Shown here piece after piece: positions 16,215 through 24,424 of a stretch of DNA of 64,000 bases. A program made the position numbers and the translations under genes. Each line of letters starts with the position of its first letter. The stretch's first letter is position 1. The stretch spans positions 6,162,489 through 6,226,488 of the forward strand of contig CP119325.1 of NCBI GenBank assembly GCA_029202525.1, in the 5' to 3' direction. The stretch is from Candidatus Pseudomonas phytovorans. GTDB taxonomy: Bacteria > Pseudomonadota > Gammaproteobacteria > Pseudomonadales > Pseudomonadaceae. Under the pieces are notes generated by a model that made no database searches, was not told where the DNA came from, and saw nothing but the letters and a program-made list of their open reading frames with translations.

Positions 16215-17161
16215 GGCCGCTGCTCCCCTTGCCCACCGGGCTGCTTCGGATCGTAAACGTGCACTGCCGGGTCCACCTGATGCACGCTGTCATCGGGCGA
16301 CGTGGGGTGCTCGTCCTCCTCTACCCGTTGCGGGCCAACCCGCACATAGTGGAAGAACCCGGCCAACACCGCGGCACCCATGGCCAACAGCGCCAGCGGC
16401 TTGGTAAAGCCCTTCCACAGCCCCACCAGCGAGCTGATCACCGGCTGGTCCGGCAAGCCGGCGTACAGCCTCGGCGTGTCGGCATGATGCAGCACGTACA
16501 TCACATGGGTGCCACCGACGCCATCCGGGTCGTACAGCCCAGCGTTGTCGTAGCCCCGTGACTTCAGGTCGACGATGCGCTCGGCGGCGTGCACCTTCAT
16601 TTCTTCCTTGCTGCCGAACACGATCGCCCCGGTCGGGCAGGTTTTCACGCAGGCCGGCTCCAGGCCCACGGTCACGCGGTCGGAACATAAGGTGCACTTG
16701 TACGCCTTGTGGTCCTTCTGCGAGATCCGCGGGATGTTGAACGGGCAGCCGGTGATGCAGTAGCCGCAACCGATGCAGTGGTCCTGGTTGAAATCGACGA
16801 TACCGTTGGCGTGTTTGATGATGGCCCCCGGGCTTGGGCACGCCTTCAGGCACCCTGGGTCGGCGCAGTGCATGCAGCCATCCTTGCGGATCAGCCACTC
16901 CAGGTTGCCGTCGTCGCGCTCGTGCTCGGTAAAGCGCATCAGGGTCCAGGTCTCGGCAGTGAGGTCCTGGGGGTTGTCATAGGTGCCGTGGTTGTGGCCG
17001 ACCTCGTCACGCAGTTCGTTCCATTCCGAACATGCCACCTGGCAGGCCTTGCAGCCGATGCACTTGGTGGTGTCGATCAGCTTGGCCACTTCCTGCTGCT
17101 GGCGTACCGAAGGCGGTACGGTGGTGGTGGCCGAGCGGGCGATGATGTCTTGGCTGGCCAT
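16211..17161 (-). CDS. fdoH: Formate dehydrogenase iron-sulfur beta subunit
   Basis: 316 residues. Four 4Fe-4S clusters are encoded by the cysteine sets CIGCKACQVACSEWN, CMHCADPGCLKACPSPGAI, CIGCGYCITGCPFNIPR and CTLCSDRVTVGLEPACVKTCPTGAI. One C-terminal membrane helix (about residues 250-275) anchors it beside the gamma subunit. It relays electrons from the molybdenum site of FdoG to FdoI. Its ATG shares one base with the fdoG stop (TGATG). Confidence 0.96.
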   Translation of the reverse strand: MASQDIIARSATTTVPPSVRQQQEVAKLIDTTKCIGCKACQVACSEWNELRDEVGHNHGTYDNPQDLTAETWTLMRFTEHERDDGNLEWLIRKDGCMHCADPGCLKACPSPGAIIKHANGIVDFNQDHCIGCGYCITGCPFNIPRISQKDHKAYKCTLCSDRVTVGLEPACVKTCPTGAIVFGSKEEMKVHAAERIVDLKSRGYDNAGLYDPDGVGGTHVMYVLHHADTPRLYAGLPDQPVISSLVGLWKGFTKPLALLAMGAAVLAGFFHYVRVGPQRVEEDEHPTSPDDSVHQVDPAVHVYDPKQPGGQGEQRP

Positions 17162-20100
17162 CAGAGTTTCTCCACTTTGACGAGGAACGACTTGGACTCT
17201 GGCGTCTGGGTGTTGCCGTCACCAAGGAATGGCACCAGGGTGTTGGTCAGGTAGCCATGCCGGGTTGCGCCGGTGAAGCCCCAGTGCAGCGGGATGCCGA
17301 TCTGGTGCACGGTCTGGTTGTTGACCTGCAGCGGGCGAATCCGCTTGGTTACCACCGCCACCGCATCGATATGCCCGCGCTTGCTCGACACCCGCACCCG
17401 GTCACCCGCCTTGATGCCTTTCTCATTGGCCAGCACCTCGCCGATCTCGACGAACTGCTCGGGCTGGGCAATGGCGTTGAGCCGGCAGTGCTTGCTCCAG
17501 AAGTGGAAGTGCTCGGTCAGCCGGTACGTGGTCGCCGCATAGGGGAACTCGTGGTGCGTGCCTAGGGTGTCCCACACCGAATCGAAGATGCGCCCGGCCG
17601 GGTTGCTGACCACCTTCTTGTTCTGTGGGTGCAGCGGGTTGATGCCGATCGGCGTTTCAAACGGCTCGTAGTGCTCGGGGAACGGGCCTTCGGCCATTTT
17701 GTCGATGGCGAAGAAACGCGCCACGCCTTCGGGGTTCATGATGAACGGGTTCATGCCCGCTTCCGGTGGCGAGTCGACTTTGAAATCCGGCACGTCGGTA
17801 CCGGTCCAGGCCTTGCCGTTCCACCACACCAGGCGCTTTTTCTCCGGGTCCCACGGTTTGCCTTGCGGGTCGCTGGAGGCACGGTTGTAAAGGATGCGAC
17901 GGTTGGCCGGCCAGGCCCAGGCCCAGTTTTGCACCTGGTGCATGCCGTACGGGTCGCTGTTGTCACGACGGGCCATCTGGTTGCCCTGCTCGGTCCAGCT
18001 GCCGGCAAAGATCCAGCAACCGGATGCCGTGCTGCCGTCGTCCTTCATCTGGGCGAACCCTGACAACTGCTGGCCGGCCTTGAGCATTGCACCAGTGGCG
18101 TCGGTAAGGTCGGTGACTGCCCAACCGTTCATTTCCTTGGCCAGTTCCTCCGGAGATGGCTCGTCAGGAATCTTGTACGGCCAGCTGATGTTCATCATCG
18201 CGTCAGGGTAGGCGCCACCCTCGGCCTGGTAGCGTTGACGCAGGCGCAGGAACAGCTCGCTCATGATCTGCACATCGGTACGGGTCTCGCCCGGGCCGTC
18301 GGCGCCCTTCCAGTGCCACTGCAGCCAGCGGCTGCTGTTGACCAGCGAGCCATCTTCTTCGGCAAAGCAGGTGGTGGGCAGGCGGATCACTTCGGTCTGG
18401 ATACTGGCCGTGTCGACATCGTTGAACGGCCCGGCGTTGCGCCAGAACTCAGATGTTTCGGTGGCCAGCGGGTCCATGATCACCAGCCACTTGAGCTTGC
18501 CCAAGGCGGCAGTAACGCGGTTCTTGTCCGGCAGCGCGGCGATCGGGTTGAAGCCTTGGCACACGTAGCCGTTGACCTTGCCCTGGCCCATCATCTCGAA
18601 CATGCGCAGCACGTCGTAGGCCGGCACATCGAGCTTGGGCAGCCAGTCGTAGCCCCAGTTGTTTTCGGCCGTGGCGTTGGCGCCGTACCAGGCCTTCATC
18701 AAGCTCACGTGGAACTTGCCGTAGTTCTGCCAGTAAGACAGCTGCCCCGGGCGCAGTGGTTTGGACGCGCGCTTGTCGATGTAGCTGGCGTAGTCCTGCT
18801 CGGCATCGCCCGCCAGGGTCAGGTAGCCCGGCAGCGAGTTGGACAGCAGGCCGAGGTCGGTCAGGCCCTGGATGTTGGAGTGCCCGCGCAAGGCGTTGAC
18901 CCCGCCCCCTGGCATGCCAACGTTGCCCAGCAGCAGCTGGACCATGGCCGCACTGCGGATGATCTGCGCACCGATGGAGTGTTGCGTCCAGCCCAATGCA
19001 TAGAGAATCGTCATGGTCTTGCCCGGTGCCGAGCACGTGGCAATCTCTTCCCAGACTTTCATCATGGCATCCTGGGGCATGCCACAGATCATGCTGGCCA
19101 GTTCCGGGGTATAACGGCTGTAGTGCTGCTTCATCAGCTGGAACACGCAGCGAGGGTGCTGCAGGGTCGGGTCGACCTTGGCAAAACCGTCCTCACCCAG
19201 CTCGTAACCCCAGCCGGACTTGTCGGCATACACACGCTTGGCCTCGTCGTAGCCGCTGAACAGCCCGTCTTCGAAACCATAGGTCTCTTTGACGATGAAC
19301 GACACGTCGGTGTAGTTGTGCACGTATTCGTGCTGGATCTTGTCAGTGCTCAGCAGGTAGTTGATCAGCCCGCCCATGAAGGCGATGTCGGTACCAGTAC
19401 GAATCGGCGCATAGTAGTCCGCCACCGAAGCGGTACGGGTAAACCTTGGGTCGACCACGATCAGCCGCGCCTTGTTGTGCGCCTTGGCCTCGGTCACCCA
19501 TTTGAAGCCGCACGGGTGCGCTTCTGCTGCGTTGCCACCCATCACCAGGACCAGATTCGCGTTGGCGATATCGGACCAGTGATTGGTCATGGCGCCACGG
19601 CCATACGTCGGGGCAAGACTTGCCACCGTCGGGCCATGTCAGACACGTGCCTGGTTATCGAACCCCAGCATGCCTGTTGCGCGGACGACCTTGTGGGTCA
19701 GGTAGCCAGCCTCGCTGGAGGCGGCGGAGGCAGCAAGAAAACCGGTGGTGAGCCAGCGGTTGACGGTTTGCCCCTGGGCGTTCTTCTCGATGAAGTTGGC
19801 GTCGCGGTCCTGCTTCATCAACCCGGCAACGCGGTCGAGCGCCTCGTCCCAGCTGACCCGTACCCACTCCTGGCTGCCCGGCTTGCGCACCTCGGGGTAC
19901 TGCAAGCGGCTCGGGCTGTGGATAAAGTCCAGCAGGCCGGCGCCTTTCGGGCAGAGGGTGCCGCGGTTGACCGGGTGGTCGGCGTCACCTTCGATGTGGA
20001 TGATGTTCTGTTTGACGTTTTTGCCCGCATCGCCCTGGCTGTACAGGATCAGGCCGCAGCCGACCGAGCAGTAGGGGCAGGTATTGCGGGTCTCGATGGT

Positions 20101-20229
20101 ATGCGCCAACTTGAAGTGGCGCACCTGCTCGGCGAATGCCGGCGTCGGGGCCATGCCCAACGCCGCCAGACTCGAGCCTCCAAGGCCGACGGCGGCGACC
20201 TTGAAGAATTGCCGACGGTTGAGGTCCAT
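17161..20229 (-). CDS. fdoG: Formate dehydrogenase alpha subunit, selenocysteine-containing
   Basis: 1022 residues read through an in-frame UGA (complement 19639-19641) as selenocysteine at residue 197, in the family context NQARV-Sec-HGPTVASL. The protein begins MDLNRRQFFKVAAVG, a twin-arginine signal, so the mature enzyme is periplasmic. A 4Fe-4S motif (CPYCSVGCGLILY, then CPKGAG) and molybdopterin domains follow. It oxidises formate to CO2 with a Mo/W bis-MGD cofactor. ATG 20229 has GGAG upstream; an earlier in-frame start lacks the Tat signal at its N-terminus. The conventional reading would split it into two ORFs, which would be wrong. Confidence 0.96.
19606..19638 (-). promoter_or_regulatory. 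SECIS element of fdoG
   Basis: Immediately 3' of the UGA codon the minus-strand RNA can form a hairpin: lower pairs CG-CGG with CCG-CG, upper stem GGCA/TGCC, and a loop AGUCU (19616-19620) resembling the AGGUCU loop of the E. coli formate dehydrogenase SECIS. Distance from the UGA matches bacterial SECIS placement. It is the predicted SelB-binding site. Confidence 0.75.
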
Positions 20230-20616
20230 CGTGCACTCCTGATCAGGTGGTGGACGCACGGAACATGGCCGGCGCCTCTTGGTAGTCACGGTGGCGACTT
20301 TTTGGTGGTCGCCAATGGTTAAGACTAGTCAAGAATCGGGAAGGTGCGATGACATGGGTCAGGGGTGGGATTGATTGTGCATGTCTTAAGTTTGCATGAG
20401 GGCTTCCAGGTGCCTGCCTCGGGATCCATGGTGCCTGTGAGATCGAGCGCCGCGCGGGCGGCGCTCGATCTCACAGGCGCTGCATGGGTTGTGGCGGGCA
20501 CCTGGCGGCCCTCACCCATTCTGCTGACTTCGCCCATCACTGTCGGAAATGGACTACATAACTCCCAGCAGAAACTGGCTAGGTTGAAACAAATTCCGAC
20601 AAAGGGATCTGTCTCA
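20230..20616. other. Intergenic region upstream of fdoG and the GlcG-like gene
   Basis: 387 bp between divergent genes. Next to fdoG there is a leader hairpin (GGCGAC 20293-20298, GTCGCC 20308-20313) and a GACTAGTC palindrome at about 20323-20330. The middle is filled by a large palindromic repeat (separate entry). An AAAGGGA ribosome-binding site at about 20601-20607 serves ATG 20617. I found no ANR-type box and no convincing -35/-10 pair for fdoG. A 130-codon minus-strand ORF here is not supported. Confidence 0.55.
20406..20505. repeat. Long palindromic repeat (perfect 21-bp arms plus outer stem)
   Basis: Core: GCCTGTGAGATCGAGCGCCGC at 20433-20453 has its exact reverse complement at 20458-20478, separated by GCGG. 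Outside it, CCAGGTGCC-GCC (from about 20407) pairs with GGC-GGCACCTGG (ending about 20505), with CCATG/CATGG matches between. The core resembles a repeat I associate with P. putida intergenic regions (GAGATCGAGCGCCGC). It could form a roughly 45-bp imperfect hairpin or cruciform. Confidence 0.85.
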
Positions 20617-21099
20617 ATGAATATCAAGCCCCTCCTCCTGAGCGTACTAATCGCCGGCTCAGGCATCCTGGCCCCCAGTTCTGCAGCTGCCTCGGGCGAA
20701 ACACCTTCGCCACTCACGTCGCAACAAGCGCGAAAAATGACCGCAGCCGCCGAACGGGCGGCCTCTGCCCAAGGCTACGCGATCGTCATCAGCATCATCG
20801 ACAACCATGGCAACCTGAAACACTTCCACCGCATGGACGGCACCAGCAGCGGCAGCATCAAGGTGGCGCAACTCAAGGCTGCCACCTCTGCCCGCTTCCC
20901 CTTGTCTTCGCGCGCACTTGGCGAACGCAGCTCCGCACACCCCGCCCACCCCTATGCATCATTACCGGGCTTCACCTTGCTGGAAGGAGGCCTGCCGATC
21001 ATGAACAAGAACGGCATGCATATCGGCGGTATTGGTATTAGCGGTGCCACGCCGGAGCTGGATGCACAGTTTGCCCAGGCGGCGCTTGAAGAACTGTAA
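20617..21099 (+). CDS. Secreted GlcG/HbpS-family (DUF336) heme-binding-like protein
   Basis: 160 residues with a signal peptide (about residues 1-25, ending SSAAA). The remainder is a GlcG/HbpS domain: LTSQQARKMTAAAERAASAQGYAIVISIIDNHGNLKHFHRMDGT, SIKVAQLKAATSARFP and the C-terminal GGLPIMNKNGMHIGGIGISGATPELD. Some relatives bind heme or extracellular small molecules, others sit in glycolate loci; the role here is unknown. It stands alone between a palindromic repeat and a convergent transporter. No terminator was seen after it. Confidence 0.85.
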   Translation: MNIKPLLLSVLIAGSGILAPSSAAASGETPSPLTSQQARKMTAAAERAASAQGYAIVISIIDNHGNLKHFHRMDGTSSGSIKVAQLKAATSARFPLSSRALGERSSAHPAHPYASLPGFTLLEGGLPIMNKNGMHIGGIGISGATPELDAQFAQAALEEL

Positions 21100-21205
21100 G
21101 CCCAGGAAGCCGCACTCGGGGTCTGAATGCGGCATCTTCAATACCCGCTCTCCGAAGCCCGCAACAACGAATAAAAATGAGCCTGGCCCTGCCGGCGTCG
21201 CAAGA

Positions 21206-22075
21206 TCACCCGGCGAGATGTAGCAAGACGGCCCCTGCCAAAACCAGAGTTACCCCCAATAGCTGAAAACCCGACAAACGTTCTTGATAAAATACAAAGC
21301 CAAGTATTGCGGCAACGCCACCTGACAACGTACTGATCACCGTAACAACGGATAGCGACCCGTTAATCGCCCCCCAAGAGAAGGCAGAAAAGCCGCCAAG
21401 GTTAAACAAGCTGGCAGAGCACAATGTCACGCTAGTCCTAAGACCTATGGACGCCCAGCCCCTCATGAGTCTGAATGCTTCAGGCATCAGGATAATTACG
21501 CCTGTTGCATACCCCAACGCCAACATGTTCACTGGTCCTAGGAGCGGCAATGCATATTTACCTTGGAGCCAAAAGCTGACGCCATAAAGCCCCGCTGCCA
21601 GTAGTGCAAAACCAATGACTGAACGACTCACAGTTTGCTCACACCCGCCCGACTTGGAACCGCTGCTACTGGCCAATACCACGCCAGTAAAGCAGACCAG
21701 CAGGCCGAACACTTGCAATACCGAAAGCACATCACCTCCCAGCCAGGCCAACAATGTGGTGAAGACACCATATGAAGTGACCAGTGGCGCCACCACCACT
21801 GTCTTGCCGATAGCAAAGGCTTTGGATAACGACAATGCACCAAGGACCGTACATAGCGCTGCGATGCCGCCATAAAGCAATGCGCTCGTAGGCGCCGACT
21901 GTACTCTTTCCAGTTGATCCGCAGAGGTCGCGACAATTCCTCCTATTAGGAGAAAACCTAAAAGCTGGCCCAGAAAAACTGCACACCTGATCCCAACGGC
22001 CCGCGCATTAACACCCACTAGGAAATCCGTGGCCCCCCAGAGCACAGCGGCTAACAGTCCCATCATTACATCCAC
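21206..22075 (-). CDS. DMT-superfamily transporter (EamA domains)
   Basis: 289 residues, ten predicted membrane helices as two EamA repeats: GLLAAVLWGATDFLVG starts the first, VIGFALLAAGLYGVSFWLQG the second, and the last helix contains GFQLLGVTLVLAGAVLLH. A SSGSKSGG linker joins the halves. Such proteins export metabolites or amino acids; the substrate is unknown. Base composition is visibly less GC-rich than its neighbours, so it may be a late arrival. The start could also be ATG 22066 or 22063. Confidence 0.85.
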   Translation of the reverse strand: MDVMMGLLAAVLWGATDFLVGVNARAVGIRCAVFLGQLLGFLLIGGIVATSADQLERVQSAPTSALLYGGIAALCTVLGALSLSKAFAIGKTVVVAPLVTSYGVFTTLLAWLGGDVLSVLQVFGLLVCFTGVVLASSSGSKSGGCEQTVSRSVIGFALLAAGLYGVSFWLQGKYALPLLGPVNMLALGYATGVIILMPEAFRLMRGWASIGLRTSVTLCSASLFNLGGFSAFSWGAINGSLSVVTVISTLSGGVAAILGFVFYQERLSGFQLLGVTLVLAGAVLLHLAG

Positions 22076-22282
22076 GCCCTATCTCCCCCTGATTGACCAA
22101 GAGGAGATACTAAACAGCAGAAGAGCTTATGGGTGGCAATTCGAAAACTTCAGAAGAGTCCTACATACAAAGTAAATTATCTGATCTTCCGCACGTGTTT
22201 GTTACAAGCTATTGACTCTCTACCGACCACATAGAAGTTCTCTTATGCGTCCCTTAAGCCAGGGAGTCGCACGACAGCCCAT

Positions 22283-22316
22283 AAAAAAACCCAGGGCAAC
22301 TACCCTGGGTTTCTGG
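22283..22316 (-). terminator. Intrinsic terminator downstream of ssb
   Basis: Stem AACCCAGGG / CCCTGGGTT with short loop, followed on the minus strand by a T-rich run (TTTTTTTATG). Lies about 30 bp past the ssb stop. The remaining 200 bp up to the DMT gene show no clear feature. Confidence 0.85.
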
Positions 22317-22342
22317 TCTAGCTAGACGCCTAACCGCTCTTA

Positions 22343-22891
22343 TCAGAACGGAATATCGTCATCAAAGCTGTCAAAGTCAGCCGCCGGCTGAGGCGCAGGC
22401 TGCTGTGGCGCCGGACGCTGTTGCTGCTGCGGGCGCTGGGCCTGCTGACGTGGCGGGGCCTGGTTGTACTGTTGCGGCTGGCCACCACCCTGGTTGAAGT
22501 TGCCGCCACCTTGGTTGTACGGGTCGCCGCCCTGCTGTTGACCCTGCGGACGACCGCCGAGCAGCTGCATGGTGCCGTTGATGTCGACGATGATCTCGGT
22601 GGTGTAACGCTTGATGCCGTCTTTTTCCCACTCGCGGGTCTGCAGCTTGCCTTCGATGTAGCACTGCGAACCTTTGCGCAGGTACTCGCCGGCGATTTCG
22701 GCAACCTTGCCGAACAGCGACACACGGTGCCACTCGGTACGCTCGACCTTCTGGCCCGACTGCTTGTCGGTCCACTGCTCGCTGGTGGCCAGGCTCAGGT
22801 TGGTCACGGCGTTACCGTTGGGCAGGTAGCGGACTTCGGGATCCTGGCCACAGGTGCCGACCAGAATGACTTTGTTAACCCCACGGGCCAT
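22343..22891 (-). CDS. ssb: Single-stranded DNA-binding protein
   Basis: 182 residues. The OB-fold covers residues 1-110 (ARGVNKVILVGTCGQDPEVRYLPNG, WHRVSLFGKVAEIAGEYLRKGSQCYIEGKL). A long Gln/Gly/Pro-rich linker follows, ending in the acidic tip DFDSFDDDIPF that recruits replication and repair proteins. It starts 9 bp after the MFS stop, with AGGAG in between, so it may be partly cotranscribed with that gene. uvrA is divergently nearby, as is common in proteobacteria. Confidence 0.97.
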   Translation of the reverse strand: MARGVNKVILVGTCGQDPEVRYLPNGNAVTNLSLATSEQWTDKQSGQKVERTEWHRVSLFGKVAEIAGEYLRKGSQCYIEGKLQTREWEKDGIKRYTTEIIVDINGTMQLLGGRPQGQQQGGDPYNQGGGNFNQGGGQPQQYNQAPPRQQAQRPQQQQRPAPQQPAPQPAADFDSFDDDIPF

Positions 22892-22900
22892 AACGTTCTC

Positions 22901-24295
22901 CTAGGCTTCGCACGCCGAAGAGGCTGGGTTCACCAGTCGCTCGAGGGTCGCACGGTCCAAAATTTTCGTATCCAGTTTGATATAGATGGCGGCTTCTTCT
23001 GCCACCACAACGGCGTCGGTCACTCCCGGCACGGCCATCAGGCGCTCGGTCAGGCCGGCTTCCCGGACTGCCTCTGGCGTCAGCGGCATGCGCAGGCTGG
23101 TCACATAGGGCGGCTCGTTCATGCGCAAGGCAACTACGAGCCAGATGGCACACAGCACCGCACAACCGAGGAACACCATGTTCAGCCCGCCGTGCTGGAA
23201 CAACCAGCCACCGAGGATGCCTCCCAAGGCAGCGCCAAGGAACTGGCTGGTGGAATAAACCCCCATTGCCGTCCCCTTGCCACCGGCAGGCGACACCTTG
23301 CTGACCAGCGAAGGCAGCGAAGCCTCCAGCAGGTTGAATGCGGTAAAGAATACCACGGTGCCAATCACCAGTCCGCGCAAACCGTCAGCCCACTCCCAGA
23401 AGTATATCTCTGTCAGCAGCAGGACACTGACCGCGCCAGCCAACACACGTTTCATCTTGCGCTTTTTTTCGCCGTAGATAATGAACGGGACCATTGCAAA
23501 AAATGAGATGAACAACGCGGTCAGGTAGACCCACCAGTGTTCTTCCTTGGGCAGCCCCCCGCGCTCGACGAAGGCCAGTGGCAATGCGACGAAGCTGGCC
23601 ATGAGAATGGCGTGCAGAACGAAGATGCCCACGTCCAGGCGCAGAAGGTCCGGATGGCGCAGGGTCGGGCCGATGGCCTGGCGTGCCACACCCGACTCGC
23701 GGTGCTGCAGGGTGCTGTGCGTGTTGGGCACGACAAAAGCGACCAACAGGATGCCGACCAACGCAAGCCCAGCCGTGGCCAGGAACAATCCTGACAACCC
23801 AAAGGCACTTGTCAGCAATGGGCCGACGACCATGGCGACAGCAAACGACAGGCCGATGCTCATGCCGATCATGGCCATGGCCTTGGTCCGGTGTTGCTCG
23901 CGGGTGAGGTCGGACAGCAGCGCCATGACGGCGGCAGAAATCGCCCCGGCGCCCTGCAGGATACGCCCGGCGATCACCCCCCAGATTGAGTCGGCCTGGG
24001 CCGCCAGTACGCTGCCCAGGGCAAAGATCACCAGCCCCAGGTAAATCACCGGCCGACGGCCGATGCGGTCGGAAATCATCCCGAACGGAATCTGCAATAC
24101 CGCCTGGGTCAGGCCATAGGCGCCAATGGCCAGGCCGATCAGCGCTGGCGTGGCGCCGGCCAGGTCCATGCCGTAGGTGGCCAGTACCGGCAAGACCATG
24201 AACATGCCCAGCATACGAAAGGCAAAGACCAGGGCCAGGCCGCCAGCAGCGCGGGTTTCGCCGCTGCTCATGCGCTCGTTGTGGGTGTCGTGCAT
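22901..24295 (-). CDS. MFS transporter, YajR-like with C-terminal ferredoxin-fold domain
   Basis: 464 residues: twelve membrane helices with motif A (GMISDRIGRRPVIYLG) and a C-terminal soluble domain of about 65 residues (RMPLTPEAVREAGLTERLMAVPGVTDAVVVAEEAAIYIKLDTK) like the YAM domain of E. coli YajR. It is divergent from uvrA and directly upstream of ssb. Substrate unknown. ATG 24295 is supported by GAGG eight bases upstream. Confidence 0.9.
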   Translation of the reverse strand: MHDTHNERMSSGETRAAGGLALVFAFRMLGMFMVLPVLATYGMDLAGATPALIGLAIGAYGLTQAVLQIPFGMISDRIGRRPVIYLGLVIFALGSVLAAQADSIWGVIAGRILQGAGAISAAVMALLSDLTREQHRTKAMAMIGMSIGLSFAVAMVVGPLLTSAFGLSGLFLATAGLALVGILLVAFVVPNTHSTLQHRESGVARQAIGPTLRHPDLLRLDVGIFVLHAILMASFVALPLAFVERGGLPKEEHWWVYLTALFISFFAMVPFIIYGEKKRKMKRVLAGAVSVLLLTEIYFWEWADGLRGLVIGTVVFFTAFNLLEASLPSLVSKVSPAGGKGTAMGVYSTSQFLGAALGGILGGWLFQHGGLNMVFLGCAVLCAIWLVVALRMNEPPYVTSLRMPLTPEAVREAGLTERLMAVPGVTDAVVVAEEAAIYIKLDTKILDRATLERLVNPASSACEA

Positions 24296-24424
24296 GGATT
24301 AACCTCGTGTGAACCGGCGGCGATTCTATCAGTCCGACAGCCTGACGGCATCTACGCGACGCTTTGCCGCGTACTGGCAGCGCGCCGTATACTTCCTTGT
24401 TTATGCCCGCCAAGCGAGGCCGCA

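Noticed and set aside
17161..20229. fdoG as a pseudogene interrupted by a stop codon
   Set aside because: The UGA is at the conserved selenocysteine position, a SECIS-like hairpin follows, and selA, selB and tRNA-Sec are adjacent.
18235..20322. 695-codon plus-strand ORF opposite fdoG
   Set aside because: Antisense to an undoubted formate dehydrogenase gene; composition is typical of a complement reading of GC-rich codons.
20325..20717. 130-codon minus-strand ORF upstream of fdoG
   Set aside because: It runs through the palindromic repeat and opposite the start of the GlcG-like gene, and shows no domain or ribosome-binding site.
24296..24424. LexA/SOS box upstream of uvrA
   Set aside because: I looked for CTGT-N8-ACAG-like sequence in the divergent gap and found no convincing match.
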